This document shows positions 1-12,852 of a stretch of 64,000 nucleotides of DNA, one piece after another (the first letter of the stretch is position 1; every line of letters begins with the position of its first letter). The notes beneath the pieces were generated by a model. The model did not search any database. It worked only from the letters and a program-made list of their open reading frames with translations, and was not told the origin of the DNA. The DNA is from Hyphomicrobiales bacterium (lineage in GTDB: Bacteria; Pseudomonadota; Alphaproteobacteria; Rhizobiales; Rhizobiaceae), in the NCBI GenBank assembly GCA_024244645.1, contig JAAEOH010000239.1:1-64000 (forward strand), in the 5' to 3' direction. The position numbers and the translations under genes were made by a program.

Positions 1-14
1 ACAGCTAGCCGGCA

Positions 15-635
15 TTAGCCGGCCTGCTCCCCTGCCCGCTGCAGCGCATATTTACACTGGGCGACAAGTTCGGCCTGATAGCGCGATTGCAGATCAGGAT
101 CAGGCTCGAGCAAGACAACATCTGTGAGCACGGACAGAATGCTGACCACCGTCTTTATGGTCACGCTCAACTGCGCGTCACTGATATTCGGATGTTCCGC
201 GCGGACAAATGCGCTTATCAGGTCGCCCGTAAACTCATGCACAGTCGCTTCATTGACGCCCGGCGGTTTGTTGAGCACCGAGAATTTCAGCAGCGCCAGA
301 TAACCGGGCTGCGACTTGGCGCTGTCGATATAGATTCCGATGAGTTGTTCGATCGGTTCGTCGACCGGCTCTGACAAAACCCTCATGACCTCGGCAGCCA
401 GCTGCTCCGTCAGGCGCTCGAACATGCGCACCTCGGCGGCGATTAGCAGTTCAGTGCGATTGCCGAAATACTGATAGATTGTGCCAACTGCAAAACCGGT
501 ACTGTCCGCTATCTGGGTCGTCGTCAGCGCCTCAAGCCCCTGTTCCGTTGCCAGCGTCTCAACGGCATCGAGTATTTTATCGACTTTTTCCCTGGAGCGT
601 TTTTGTCGCGGCTTGCGCCGGGTATCAGAATTCAT
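15..635 (-). CDS. TetR/AcrR family transcriptional regulator
   Basis: N-terminal HTH typical of TetR (ILDAVETLATEQGLEALTTTQIADSTGFAVGTIYQYFGNRTELL); divergent from the next gene. Confidence 0.9.
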   Translation of the reverse strand: MNSDTRRKPRQKRSREKVDKILDAVETLATEQGLEALTTTQIADSTGFAVGTIYQYFGNRTELLIAAEVRMFERLTEQLAAEVMRVLSEPVDEPIEQLIGIYIDSAKSQPGYLALLKFSVLNKPPGVNEATVHEFTGDLISAFVRAEHPNISDAQLSVTIKTVVSILSVLTDVVLLEPDPDLQSRYQAELVAQCKYALQRAGEQAG

Positions 636-766
636 CGTTGAAAGGTCCGTTTGGCAATGGATTATCTACCGCAATAAGCAAAATATGAATATATTTCATG
701 TTTATTGATCATACAAAAATCTCATGTTATGACCATACACCATAGTTTCCTGGAGAGGAGCAGTTT

Positions 767-2009
767 GTGAGCAGCATATTCCGGATTTGTCTGGCATTGC
801 CGCTCCAGTTTGCCTTTTGTCTCGCGGCCGGTGCATCGGGTGGGGTTTCGATAGCACCGGGTCCAAACGCCGCGGAACTCCTCCAGGAAGCTTTGATCAC
901 TGCCGAACCAGGCAGCACGATCAGTCTTGCGAAGGGAAAGTTCAAACTTTCAGATGGGCTTTCGCAGGACATCCCGGATATAACCATCCGGGGCGCGGGG
1001 CATGAACAAGACCGTCCTCTCGTTCGGGGATCAAAAGGCCGGGGGCGAAGGCTTTCTGATTACATCTGACAATGTTGTCCTTGAAGACTTTGCTGTCGAG
1101 GACACCAAAGGCGACGGCATCAAATCCAAGGGCGCCGACCAGATAACCTACCGCCGCATCCGCGTGGAATGGTCCGGCGGCTCCAAAGAGACAAACGGCG
1201 CCTACGGAATATATCCGGTCGAATCGAATAACGTCCTTGTCGAAGATAGCGTCGTGACCGGCGCCTCCGATGCCGGTATCTATGTGGGACAATCGGAAAA
1301 CATCATCGTCCGCAATTCGACTGCAACATACAATGTTGCCGGCATAGAAATCGAAAACAGCAAATATGCCGATGTCTACAGCAATACCGTCACCCACAAT
1401 ACCGGCGGCATACTTGTTTTCGATCTTCCAAATCTTCCGGTAATGGGCGGGCACTCCGTGCGTGTCTTCAACAATCAGGTTATCGACAACGACACTCCCA
1501 ATTTTGCACCGGAGGGCAACATCGTCGGAATGGTTGCCAAGGGCACCGGTATCATGATCATGACCAACCGCAACGTCCATGTTTTCGACAATACGCTCAG
1601 CAACAATGGCACGGTCAGCGTTCTCATCGCCACCTATCCGAATGAATTCGAGGACGACAATTACGTTCCGCATCCCAGAGGCGTGTTGATCCGGGACAAT
1701 AACTATGAAGGCGGCGGAAGCGATCCCGATGGCGAAGTCGGCGATATCATTACCAATGTGACCGGAACACCCGTGCCCGATATCGTGTGGGACGGCGTTG
1801 TCCCGCTGACCGAGTGGATGACATGGACGTCCGATGCGGATCGAATTTATGTCAATGAAACGATCGACACGACATTCGCCAACTTGCGCATGATACAGAA
1901 TACGCTTTATCCGTGGTCGACATCGGCAGACCGCGACATCGAAGACTACGCCGGCGCCGTACCCGAGCCAAAGCCGGTCAGACTGCCGCAATTGCTTAAA
2001 ACAAACTAG
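767..2009 (+). pseudogene. Parallel beta-helix repeat protein (TIGR03805-like), apparently frameshifted near 1000
   Basis: GTG start at 767 with GGAGAGGAG upstream. ORF 767-1069 gives ...ITIRGAG; the rest of the protein continues in another frame from 1002 (MNKTVLSFGDQKAGGEGF...). Removing one G from the GGGG run at 997-1000 restores ...RGAGMNKTVLSF... Confidence 0.8.
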
Positions 2010-2027
2010 ACACCTTACAATTGGCCA

Positions 2028-3080
2028 ATGGGCATCCGTCTATTCATCACCATCATCGTGCTGTGTATGCTGACGACAGGCGCATTTGCGGAACCGGTCA
2101 ACGATAAGGCATTGGTGGCGGCCAAACCCGCCCGGCTGCTCTCGCTATACAATTTCTTTTCAGATCCACCGGCGCAGACGCCCAGTGATGGGGTCCTCCC
2201 CTACGATCTCGTCACACCCTTGTTTTCCGACTATGCTTCGAAATTCCGGTTTGTCTATATTCCCGCGGGCAAGAGCGCGGATTATCGCGATAGCGGGGTC
2301 TTTGAATTTCCGGTGGGCACCGCGCTCATCAAGACATTTGCCTATCCCGCGGACCTGCGGCGCTCCAAAAAGGCAGTCCGGCTGATTGAAACCCGCCTCC
2401 TGATCCGCCATGAAACCGACTGGAAAGCCTGGCCCTATGTCTGGAACGAGGACATGAGCGACGCGCAGCTCAAACTCGCCGGCAGGCGTATGGAAATTGC
2501 CGTTACCGGTTTTGATGGCAAACCGCTTCACATCGACTACGCAGTGCCCAACGCCAATCAGTGCAAGGGTTGCCACGCACTGGATAAGGCAGTGGTGCCG
2601 ATTGGCCCCACAGTCCGCAATCTTAACCATGATTTCAACTACTCGGGCGCTGTCAAAAACCAGCTGCGAATGTGGATCGACCTGGAACTGCTGGCCGGCG
2701 CCCGGGATCCGCAAGATCTGCCTGCTGCCACAGACTGGCAGGATATCTCGCAGCCTTTGAACGATCGGGCACGCAGCTATCTCGACGTCAATTGCGCCCA
2801 TTGCCATCGCAGGCAGGGACCTGCAAGTAATTCCGGACTGTTTCTCGAAGCCTGGGAAGAGGACCGGGTTGCCTGGGGCTATCGCAAGCGGCCGGTGGCA
2901 GCAGGACGCGGTTCCGGGGGATTCGAATTTGATATCGATCCGGGCAATGCCGAAGGATCAATTCTCATCTATCGCATGAAGAGCCTCGACCCCGGCATCA
3001 TGATGCCCGAACTCGGCCGGTCGATGGCGCACAAGGAAGCCATCATCATGCTCGAGGAGTGGATCAACGGGTTGAAGTAA
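2028..3080 (+). CDS. Diheme c-type cytochrome, SO2930/HNE_0200-like family
   Basis: Signal peptide; two CxxCH motifs (CKGCH, CAHCH); directly downstream of the beta-helix gene, as in the known family pairing. Confidence 0.8.
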   Translation: MGIRLFITIIVLCMLTTGAFAEPVNDKALVAAKPARLLSLYNFFSDPPAQTPSDGVLPYDLVTPLFSDYASKFRFVYIPAGKSADYRDSGVFEFPVGTALIKTFAYPADLRRSKKAVRLIETRLLIRHETDWKAWPYVWNEDMSDAQLKLAGRRMEIAVTGFDGKPLHIDYAVPNANQCKGCHALDKAVVPIGPTVRNLNHDFNYSGAVKNQLRMWIDLELLAGARDPQDLPAATDWQDISQPLNDRARSYLDVNCAHCHRRQGPASNSGLFLEAWEEDRVAWGYRKRPVAAGRGSGGFEFDIDPGNAEGSILIYRMKSLDPGIMMPELGRSMAHKEAIIMLEEWINGLK

Positions 3081-3101
3081 ACCATTCTGCCGGCGCGGCA
3101 T

Positions 3102-4742
<1,641 letters not shown>

Positions 4743-4852
4743 TTACCGCGTTGTGACTGATTCCACCAGCCCCAAATCGGGATAGTAGTGTTTTTTTTGA
4801 GGAATTGTGCAGGCGCACAACGTTCCGGCGCGCAATCGGCCTGATTGCACAT

Positions 4853-4882
4853 GAAAAATCGGTGGCGCAGCACGCCACCGAT
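4853..4882 (-). terminator. Rho-independent terminator downstream of secG
   Basis: Perfect 10-bp stem ATCGGTGGCG / CGCCACCGAT (4858-4867, 4873-4882) with a 5-nt loop, followed on the minus strand by a T run. Confidence 0.8.
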
Positions 4883-4906
4883 CATTGTTCTAAGTCAGGC
4901 TTGGTA

Positions 4907-5302
4907 TTACTGACCGGTCGGTACCTGGCCTTCGCTCTCGCCGGCAACATCGGGCGTCGGAATATCGCTGGATCCGCCGCCGTTTTCGGAGGTCGTAGAT
5001 CCGCCAAGCTGATCGAGCACAGACTGACCGCCGCTCGGAGCCGACTGTTCAATCCGCTCGAGGATGTCTGTCGGACGCGATTCGAAGCGGGCATAAACAC
5101 CGAGCGCGATGGACGTCGCAAAAAATGCCGCGGCGAGTATTCCGGTCGTGCGGGTCAGCGCATCAGCCGCGCCGCGTGCGGACATCAGTCCGCCAGATCC
5201 GCCGCCCATACCAAGCGCTCCGCCCTCGGAACGCTGGAGCAACACAACGCCGACAAGGGCGATCACGATCATAAGATGAATAACGATCAAAACCGTTTGC
5301 AT
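4907..5302 (-). CDS. secG: Preprotein translocase subunit SecG
   Basis: MQTVLIVIHLMIVIALVGVVLLQRSEGGALGMGGGSGGLMSARGAADALTRTT; upstream of pyrG as in rhizobia. Confidence 0.95.
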   Translation of the reverse strand: MQTVLIVIHLMIVIALVGVVLLQRSEGGALGMGGGSGGLMSARGAADALTRTTGILAAAFFATSIALGVYARFESRPTDILERIEQSAPSGGQSVLDQLGGSTTSENGGGSSDIPTPDVAGESEGQVPTGQ

Positions 5303-5420
5303 GGATTATAGTTCCTGCCTTCAAGGCAAATTGGAATTTTCGCGGCTGTTTACACGAGGCTGGTATTGTTTCCAACCCCTCAAAGTCGATTCAACGGCAA
5401 TAGCACAGCCCTTTTGACCG

Positions 5421-6185
5421 CTACTGCTGCCTGTATGCTTCACAAATGGCGAGGAAGTCGTCTGCTTTCAAGCTTGCGCCGCCGACAAGGGCGCCATCAA
5501 CGTTACGCACCGCCATCAGTTCGCCGGCATTTGAGGGCTTCACTGAACCACCGTATAAAAGCCGCATGGACGCCCCGTAGCCACCAAATCGCGATTCGAG
5601 TTCCCGGCGCATGAACGCATGCGCTTCCTCGATATCGCTGACGGTCGGTGTCAGGCCGGTGCCGATGGCCCAGACCGGTTCATAGGCAATAACCGTATTT
5701 TGTGCGGTCCCGGCATCGGGAACGGAAGCCTGTAGCTGTTCCTTGAGCACATCAAGGGTCCTGCCGGCCTCGCGATCGTCTTTCGTCTCTCCGATGCAAA
5801 CAATTGCCACCAGATCCTCGCCATGAACGGCTTCGGCTTTCGCCCGCACTGTTTCACTGCTCTCGCCATGATCGGTCCGGCGCTCGGAATGCCCGACAAT
5901 AATGTGAGTTGCCGCCGCATCACACAGCATCGCGGCTGACAGATCGCCCGTGTGTGCGCCGGAAGCGGCCATGTGGCAATCCTGACCGCCGATGCTGACA
6001 CCGGTATCCTGTACCGCCGCCGCGGCTAGGTAGACAAGCGTTGCCGGCGGACAGACGAGTGCGTCAAGCTTTTCGCTCAACTCTGCATCAATTCCGGTGG
6101 CCATGGCGGTAATTTCGCGCAAGGAATCACGCATTCCGTTCATTTTCCAGTTACCGGCTACGAGCGGTTTGATACCAGGTGTCAT
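5421..6185 (-). CDS. tpiA: Triose-phosphate isomerase
   Basis: [35 protein letters not shown] motifs. Confidence 0.99.
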   Translation of the reverse strand: MTPGIKPLVAGNWKMNGMRDSLREITAMATGIDAELSEKLDALVCPPATLVYLAAAAVQDTGVSIGGQDCHMAASGAHTGDLSAAMLCDAAATHIIVGHSERRTDHGESSETVRAKAEAVHGEDLVAIVCIGETKDDREAGRTLDVLKEQLQASVPDAGTAQNTVIAYEPVWAIGTGLTPTVSDIEEAHAFMRRELESRFGGYGASMRLLYGGSVKPSNAGELMAVRNVDGALVGGASLKADDFLAICEAYRQQ

Positions 6186-6416
6186 GTGGGTTCCCCAGTG
6201 GCGTCGTTGGACAGTTGTGTGAGGGAACTATCAAACTGGCAGGATAAATCAATCTTGCGCCGGTCTGTTGCGTCATTTTCCCCGTGGATTGCCCGATTGT
6301 CACGGCAATGATCATTCAGCCTTGCGGGGGTCGCATTGGATGCGTAAAACACCTGAAAAATAGTCAACGTGATCACCGCGCCATGGTTGGAGCGGTTTGA
6401 TTCAAACGGAGTTTTC

Positions 6417-8312
6417 ATGCTCGACGTACTTCGCAACAGTGCCAAATCCTGGGTCGCCAAGGTTCTTCTTGTTCTTCTTGTTCTTTCATTCGGTGTCTGG
6501 GGCATCAGCGGGACGGTTTTTCAGGGTGCCGGCAATACTGTCGTTACCGTTGGCGAGACAAGGGTGACACAAGATGAGTTTCGTCTTGCCTATGGCAGAC
6601 AGGTCGCCGCTTTGTCGCGCCAGACTGGCACCCGATTGACCCGCGAGCAGGCGCGTGCTTTTGGCGTCGAACAGAATGTGCTTGTACAGGTTGCCATGAA
6701 TGCGGCGCTTGATGAACAGTCACGACGCATGAATCTTGGGCTTTCGGAAGGCCGGTTGGCCAAACTCATTGCCGAGGATCCTGCCTTTCAGGGAATTGAC
6801 GGCCGTTTTGACCGCGCGACATTTGCCAACCTGCTGCGCAATGTCGATATGACAGAAGAAGATTTTATCGTCAGCCAGGAGCAAACGGCCATTCGCCAGC
6901 AGATTGTCGAGGCGATTTCCGATGGCTATGAAGCGCCGACAACTCTGTTGCAGGCCATCAATCGTTTTCAAAATGAAACCCGCACCCTGGACTATGTTGT
7001 CCTGAACCCGGACATTGTGGGCACGATTGCCGATCCCGCCGGTGATGTGCTGACCGCCTACTTCGAAGGCAACAAACAGACCTATCGCGCGCCCGAATAC
7101 CGCAAGATCGAATATGTCACGCTTCGGGCAAGCGACATTACCGATCCTGCCTCCGTCGCAGACGATGCTGTGCGAGCGGATTACGAAACCTATGCCGATC
7201 GCTACCGCAAGCCTGAAACCCGGACGATCGAACAACTCAGCTTCGCCGATGCCGATGCGGCCAAGGCTGCCGCCGACAAATTGGCCGGGGGTGAGAGCTT
7301 CGAGGACCTTATCAGTGCTGAAAGCAAGACGATGAGCGATGTTCTGCTCGGCACATTCGAACGTCAGGCGATCCCCGACCAGTTGATCGCCGATGCGGCA
7401 TTCGGCATATCCCTCGCAGGAGCCACAAGCGGTGTTGTTGAAGGCACGTTCGGCCCGGTCATTCTGCGTGTTACTTCCATAACACCGGAAAGCACAAAGA
7501 ACTTTGAAGATGTTGCCGACAGCATCCGCAACGACCTTGCTCTGGCCGAAGCGGAAGCCATTTTGCTGGATGTTCATGATGCCTATGAGGATGCGCGCGC
7601 CGGCGGAGAAACGCTTCAGGAAGCCGCAAAAAAGCAGAAACTTTCGCCGGTCATCATCGAGGCAGTCGACCGTACCGCGCAAACACCGGACGGCGACATC
7701 CTACGCGACCTGCCCGAATCCCGGCAACTTTTGGCAAACGCTTTCGATACGGATATCAATGTTGAAACGGCACCGATCGGTCTTGGCACTGACGGGTTCA
7801 TGTGGTTCGAGGTGCTGGATATCATTTCTGCCCGCGACCGCACATTGGACGAGGTCCGCGACAGGGTCGTAGAAGACTGGAAACGGCAACAGGCCGCGAC
7901 CGCCCTCGGCAAGCTTGCCACAGAGCTTCAAAAGCGCGTCAGGGACGGCGAGGTACTGACCGCCGTGGCAGCAGATCAGGGCCTGGTGACGGAAATAAAA
8001 TACGACATCAGGCGCCAGGACGAAGACGCTGTGCTGGGCGCGGCTGCAATCGCCGCCGCCTTTGGCGGACCGGATGGTTTGGTGGCCGTTGCCGATGATG
8101 CTGGCGGTTCGGCAAAAATCCTCATGCAGGTGACCGGAATCACCACTCCTGACGCTTCAAGTGTCTCGTCGCTTCCTGAAGCCACACAGCAGGCGCTTTC
8201 AAGGCGCATGGGTGACGATATGCTCACTCAGGCAATCGTGCAGATGCAGGGTGAATTCGGCGTTTCCTATGATCCTGCGGTCGTGGAACAGGCGATTTCG
8301 AGGAGCCGCTAA
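6417..8312 (+). CDS. Peptidylprolyl isomerase / SurA N-terminal domain protein (PpiD-like)
   Basis: [30 protein letters not shown] membrane anchor; PPIase-type domain; conserved position between tpiA and trpD. Confidence 0.9.
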   Translation: MLDVLRNSAKSWVAKVLLVLLVLSFGVWGISGTVFQGAGNTVVTVGETRVTQDEFRLAYGRQVAALSRQTGTRLTREQARAFGVEQNVLVQVAMNAALDEQSRRMNLGLSEGRLAKLIAEDPAFQGIDGRFDRATFANLLRNVDMTEEDFIVSQEQTAIRQQIVEAISDGYEAPTTLLQAINRFQNETRTLDYVVLNPDIVGTIADPAGDVLTAYFEGNKQTYRAPEYRKIEYVTLRASDITDPASVADDAVRADYETYADRYRKPETRTIEQLSFADADAAKAAADKLAGGESFEDLISAESKTMSDVLLGTFERQAIPDQLIADAAFGISLAGATSGVVEGTFGPVILRVTSITPESTKNFEDVADSIRNDLALAEAEAILLDVHDAYEDARAGGETLQEAAKKQKLSPVIIEAVDRTAQTPDGDILRDLPESRQLLANAFDTDINVETAPIGLGTDGFMWFEVLDIISARDRTLDEVRDRVVEDWKRQQAATALGKLATELQKRVRDGEVLTAVAADQGLVTEIKYDIRRQDEDAVLGAAAIAAAFGGPDGLVAVADDAGGSAKILMQVTGITTPDASSVSSLPEATQQALSRRMGDDMLTQAIVQMQGEFGVSYDPAVVEQAISRSR

Positions 8313-8355
8313 CCTGAACCGCAGGCAAGCCGCCGACCCGGAGAAACATCACACC

Positions 8356-9384
8356 ATGTCCGAACTGAAAGACTACATCGCGATTGCCGCCAGCGGCCAG
8401 CATCTGACGCGCGAACAGGCCCAGGAGGCGTTCACGATCATGATGTCCGGTGAGGCAACGGCCGCTCAGATCGGCGGCTTCCTGATGGCGCTGCGTGTGC
8501 GCGGAGAAAGCGTTTCCGAAATCGCCGGTGCAGTTGCCACGATGCGGGAGAAAATGCTGCGCGTGAATGCACCCGATCACGCCGTAGATATTGTCGGCAC
8601 TGGAGGCGATGCATCCGGATCCTATAATGTCTCGACCTGTGCGGCGCTGGTTGCCGCCGGCGCCGGTCTGACGGTCGCCAAGCACGGCAACCGGGCGCTC
8701 ACCTCCAAATCGGGAGCGGCCGATACCCTGACGGCACTGAATGTCGCGTTCGACCTGGCGCCGGAAAGCATTGAGGCCTGCATCAGTGAGGCCGGTATCG
8801 GTTTCATGTTTGCGCCCGGCCACCACGCCGCCATGCGCCACGTCGGGCCGGCACGTGTTGAACTCGGCACCCGCACAATCTTCAATCTGCTGGGTCCCCT
8901 GTCCAATCCCGCCAGCGTCAAAAGGCAACTGCTCGGTGTCTTCGACGCCGCATGGACGGAACCGCTGGCCGAGGTTTTGCGGGATCTCGGATCGGAAACC
9001 GTTTGGGTTGTGCACGGCGACGGTCTGGATGAAATGACCACAACCGGCACGACACATGTGGTGGCTCTGGAAAGCGGCAATATCCGCAAATTTGAGGTGA
9101 CGCCGGAAGAGTTCGGTCTGCAGCGCGTGACGCTCGATCAGCTCAAGGGCGGAGATGCGGAGCACAACGCTGCCGCCCTGCTTGATGTTCTGCAGGGAGC
9201 CAAATGCCCCTATCGCGACATCGTGCTTCTGAATACCGGCGCGGCGCTTGTCGTCGGCGGACTGGCCGAAGACATCCAGGAAGGCATCAAATTGGCTGAA
9301 GAAGCAATCGACGGCGGGGCGGCCAAGGCGCGCCTTGATGCGCTGGTCAAGACCTCCAACATCCATGCCAGAAAAGAACAATAG
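8356..9384 (+). CDS. trpD: Anthranilate phosphoribosyltransferase
   Basis: [46 protein letters not shown]; start at [13 protein letters not shown]. Confidence 0.98.
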   Translation: MSELKDYIAIAASGQHLTREQAQEAFTIMMSGEATAAQIGGFLMALRVRGESVSEIAGAVATMREKMLRVNAPDHAVDIVGTGGDASGSYNVSTCAALVAAGAGLTVAKHGNRALTSKSGAADTLTALNVAFDLAPESIEACISEAGIGFMFAPGHHAAMRHVGPARVELGTRTIFNLLGPLSNPASVKRQLLGVFDAAWTEPLAEVLRDLGSETVWVVHGDGLDEMTTTGTTHVVALESGNIRKFEVTPEEFGLQRVTLDQLKGGDAEHNAAALLDVLQGAKCPYRDIVLLNTGAALVVGGLAEDIQEGIKLAEEAIDGGAAKARLDALVKTSNIHARKEQ

Positions 9385-9402
9385 GGCAGCGGCGCGCGAC
9401 AC

Positions 9403-10212
9403 ATGACCGACATTCTTGAAAAGATCGAAGCGTATAAGCGCGATGAAATAGCGGCAGCCAAGACTGTCCGACCGCTGGCCGAACTGATACCCGGCCTCGC
9501 CGATGTCGAACCGCCACGCGGTTTTCTGCAGGCACTGCAGAACCGGCAGGACAAGAATAAATTCGGACTGATTGCCGAAATCAAGAAGGCCAGCCCTTCG
9601 AAGGGCCTGATCCGCGCCGATTTCAATCCGCCCGCACTGGCCGCTGCCTATGAGGCCGGTGGCGCGACGTGCCTGTCGGTTCTGACCGACCGTCCGTCCT
9701 TTCAGGGTGCGCCGGAATTCCTGACGCAGGCCCGGGCCGAAACAGGCCTGCCGGCACTCAGAAAAGACTTCATGTTCGAACCTTATCAAGTCTATGAAGC
9801 CCGTTCCTGGGGCGCCGACGCCATTCTCATCATCATGGCGTCGCTTAGTAACGATGAGGCACGGGCGCTGGAGGAAACCGCGTTCGAACTTGGCATGGAT
9901 GCGCTGATCGAAGTGCACGACGAAGTCGAGATGGAGGGCGCATTGAGGTTGCAGTCTCGCCTGCTTGGCGTCAACAACCGAAACCTGCGCACCTTTGAAG
10001 TCAGCCTGGAAAACTGCGAGCAGCTGGCAGCCATGGTGCCCGATGATCGGCTGCTTGTCGGCGAAAGCGGCATCTTTACCCATGCGGACTGCCAGCGGCT
10101 TGCCAGATCGAATATCCGTTCTTTTCTGGTTGGCGAAAGCCTGATGCGCCAGGACGACGTCAAGGCGGCAACACGTCAGCTTCTGACCGGCGAAAACCAG
10201 GAACGCTCCTGA
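9403..10212 (+). CDS. trpC: Indole-3-glycerol phosphate synthase
   Basis: [47 protein letters not shown]. Confidence 0.98.
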   Translation: MTDILEKIEAYKRDEIAAAKTVRPLAELIPGLADVEPPRGFLQALQNRQDKNKFGLIAEIKKASPSKGLIRADFNPPALAAAYEAGGATCLSVLTDRPSFQGAPEFLTQARAETGLPALRKDFMFEPYQVYEARSWGADAILIIMASLSNDEARALEETAFELGMDALIEVHDEVEMEGALRLQSRLLGVNNRNLRTFEVSLENCEQLAAMVPDDRLLVGESGIFTHADCQRLARSNIRSFLVGESLMRQDDVKAATRQLLTGENQERS

Positions 10213-10709
10213 TGGCCGGAGGCAATAAACTCACACATATAGGTGAAAGCGGCGAAGCGCACATGGTCGATGTCGGCGGCAAGACCGAGACAGAGCGCGT
10301 GGCGATTGCCGAGGGCTATGTCAAAATGGCGCCCGAAACGCTGGCAGCAATCCGTGCCGGTGACGCCAGCAAGGGTGACGTGATAGGTACCGCCAGACTG
10401 GCTGGCATCATGGCCGCCAAGAAGACATCCGAGCTCATCCCGCTGTGCCATCCGCTAATGTTGACCAAGGTCAGCGTTGATATTACCGAGCAACCGGATC
10501 TTCCCGGACTGCGCATTGAGGCCTTGGCAAAACTGTCAGGTAAAACCGGTGTTGAAATGGAAGCGCTAACGGCCGTATCCGTCGCCTGCCTGACGATTTA
10601 CGACATGGCAAAGGCCATCGACAAGGCGATGGAAATAACCGGCGTGAAACTTATTTCGAAATCCGGCGGCAAGTCCGGCGACTGGCAGCGCACCAGGGAT
10701 TCGAAATGA
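10212..10709 (+). CDS. moaC: Cyclic pyranopterin monophosphate synthase
   Basis: [51 protein letters not shown]. Confidence 0.98.
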   Translation: MAGGNKLTHIGESGEAHMVDVGGKTETERVAIAEGYVKMAPETLAAIRAGDASKGDVIGTARLAGIMAAKKTSELIPLCHPLMLTKVSVDITEQPDLPGLRIEALAKLSGKTGVEMEALTAVSVACLTIYDMAKAIDKAMEITGVKLISKSGGKSGDWQRTRDSK

Positions 10710-11929
10710 AACCGCTCCTGCCGGTTGAAGATGCCCGCGCGCGCATTTTGAAGGATGCCAGACCGATCGAGGATGTTGAACGGGCATCGCTTGAACGTGC
10801 CATCGGGCGAAGGCTTGCCGGCGACATAAAAGCCATCCGCTCGCAGCCACCATTCGCAGCATCAGCCATGGACGGATATGCGGTCAGAGCAGCGGATCTG
10901 GGCACCCTGCCCTGCACACTGTCTATTATCGGAGCAGCTCCGGCAGGGCATGGATTTTCCGGCACGGTCGGAACCGGGCAGACCGTCCGCATCTTCACCG
11001 GCGCGCCGGTGCCTGATGGCGCAGACGCGATCGTCATTCAGGAAGATACCGAGCGGCTGGGTGGTGATCTTGTAAAGATCAACGTCTCCGTTCCGAAGGG
11101 TAACTACATTCGCCCCGAAGGTCTTGATTTTGCCGATGGCGATGTTGTCCTGCACGCCGGACAACGGCTCGATGCCGGCCGTATCACAGTCGCAGCCGCG
11201 ATAAACTATCCCGAATTGCCCGTCATCAGGCAACCGCACGTGGCGATCCTTGCCACCGGCGACGAACTTGTCGCTCCCGGCGGCGAACCGGGCAAGGATC
11301 AGATCATCGCCTCCAACGGCTTTGGTGTTCGGGCAATCGCGGAAGCCGATGGTGCGCAGGCAACCGACCTTGGCATCGCAATCGATCGTCAGGATGTTAT
11401 CGAAGCGGCAATCGATCGCGCACTGGCGGCCAGGGTTGACGTGCTGGTGACACTCGGTGGCGCTTCGGTCGGCGACCATGACCTGGTGCAGGACGCGCTC
11501 GTCGCACGCGGCATGGAGCTTGATTTCTGGCGCATCGCCATGCGGCCCGGCAAGCCATTGATGTACGGACAACTGGATGGCCTGCACGTGCTTGGCCTGC
11601 CCGGCAATCCTGTTTCAAGCCTCGTCTGCAGTCATCTCTTCCTGCGCCCGCTGATCGCCAGGCTTTCGGGTGCGGAAGAAGTCGATCTACATCGAGACGC
11701 CGTGCTCGGCTGCGATGTCGCCGCCAACGACCGCCGTCAGGACTATCTGCGCGCAAGGCTGGCCCGAGATGAAGACGGAAGGCTGATCGCTACGCCGTTT
11801 GAAAAACAGGATTCATCCATGACCCGGATATTCTCGGAATCCGATTGCCTGGTGATCCGCGCTCCGCATGCGGAGGCAGCCAAGGCGGGAAGTGCGTGTG
11901 AGATTGTGTTGCTGCGAGAGCCTGGTTAG
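10706..11929 (+). CDS. moeA: Molybdopterin molybdenumtransferase
   Basis: [41 protein letters not shown]; overlaps moaC by 4 nt. Confidence 0.97.
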   Translation: MKPLLPVEDARARILKDARPIEDVERASLERAIGRRLAGDIKAIRSQPPFAASAMDGYAVRAADLGTLPCTLSIIGAAPAGHGFSGTVGTGQTVRIFTGAPVPDGADAIVIQEDTERLGGDLVKINVSVPKGNYIRPEGLDFADGDVVLHAGQRLDAGRITVAAAINYPELPVIRQPHVAILATGDELVAPGGEPGKDQIIASNGFGVRAIAEADGAQATDLGIAIDRQDVIEAAIDRALAARVDVLVTLGGASVGDHDLVQDALVARGMELDFWRIAMRPGKPLMYGQLDGLHVLGLPGNPVSSLVCSHLFLRPLIARLSGAEEVDLHRDAVLGCDVAANDRRQDYLRARLARDEDGRLIATPFEKQDSSMTRIFSESDCLVIRAPHAEAAKAGSACEIVLLREPG

Positions 11930-11963
11930 ATATGCAAAATCAGCACTGGCAGCTCGCTGCTCC

Positions 11964-12782
11964 TCACAGGCCAAGCTGCTTCTTTAAATTGCGATAAAAT
12001 GTGTCATCGTCCTCCACTTTGCGCCGGGCAATCATCTCGGCGGCAAATGTGCCAACCGGATATCGCAGCGTGTCCGTCCCGTCGGTAACAGCATTCCAGA
12101 CAACCTCGGCGACGTCGCCCCCTTGCGTAACAGCATCGGAAGCAGCCATCCGTGCCCGTGCCGCCAAAACCGCCGTAACCGCGGGCTGGTATTCCGCAAT
12201 GCTTTCGTCATTGGAAAATTTCACCGATTTGCCGAAATCGGTTCGCACGACGCCGGGTTCGATGATCTTGATACGGATGCCACAGGGCTCCAATTCGTAG
12301 TGCAGCGATTCCGAGATGCCTTCTATGGCGTATTTTGTACCGTGGTAGAGGCTGGTAAGCGGCAGTGCGATCAAACCGCCTATGGAACTCATATTGACGA
12401 TTACGCCGGATTTGTTCGCCCGCATATGCGGAATGACCGCCTTCGTCACCGCAAGCAGTCCGATCACATTGGTGTCGAACTGACGGCGGACCTGATCCAT
12501 CGAATTGGCTTCGAGTGGACCATAGGCACCAAAGCCCGCATTGTTGAGCAGCACGTCGATCCGGCCGAATTTTGCAATTCCGTCGGCGACTGCCGCAGTT
12601 ATGGTTTCCTCGACGGTCACGTCCAGCCGTAAAACAAGCACGTTATCGAGTTGTTTCAGATCGCTTCCCACATCGGGATTGCGCATCGTGGCAACAACGT
12701 TCCAGCCGCGTTCCTGAAAATAAAGTGCGGTTGCCTTGCCGATACCGGATGATGCCCCGGTGATGAGAATCGTATCAGACAT
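11964..12782 (-). CDS. SDR family oxidoreductase
   Basis: TGASSGIGKATA nucleotide-binding motif; LLNNAG; SLYHGTKYAIEG (YxxxK). Confidence 0.9.
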   Translation of the reverse strand: MSDTILITGASSGIGKATALYFQERGWNVVATMRNPDVGSDLKQLDNVLVLRLDVTVEETITAAVADGIAKFGRIDVLLNNAGFGAYGPLEANSMDQVRRQFDTNVIGLLAVTKAVIPHMRANKSGVIVNMSSIGGLIALPLTSLYHGTKYAIEGISESLHYELEPCGIRIKIIEPGVVRTDFGKSVKFSNDESIAEYQPAVTAVLAARARMAASDAVTQGGDVAEVVWNAVTDGTDTLRYPVGTFAAEMIARRKVEDDDTFYRNLKKQLGL

Positions 12783-12852
12783 GTTTCCCTCCAGTCTTGG
12801 GGTTTCATACCGATCAAGGGTCGGTCATAGCTGCATATCTTTTCAAGCCGGT

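Noticed and set aside
942-1991. 349-aa minus-strand ORF opposite the beta-helix gene
   Set aside because: Antisense to a recognisable beta-helix protein; composition looks like a frame artefact
6720-7682. 320-aa minus-strand ORF opposite the PpiD-like gene
   Set aside because: Antisense shadow ORF; no domain or RBS support
8224-10083. 619-aa minus-strand ORF opposite trpD/trpC
   Set aside because: Shadow ORF of well-recognised genes; high GC produces long antisense frames; no recognisable domain
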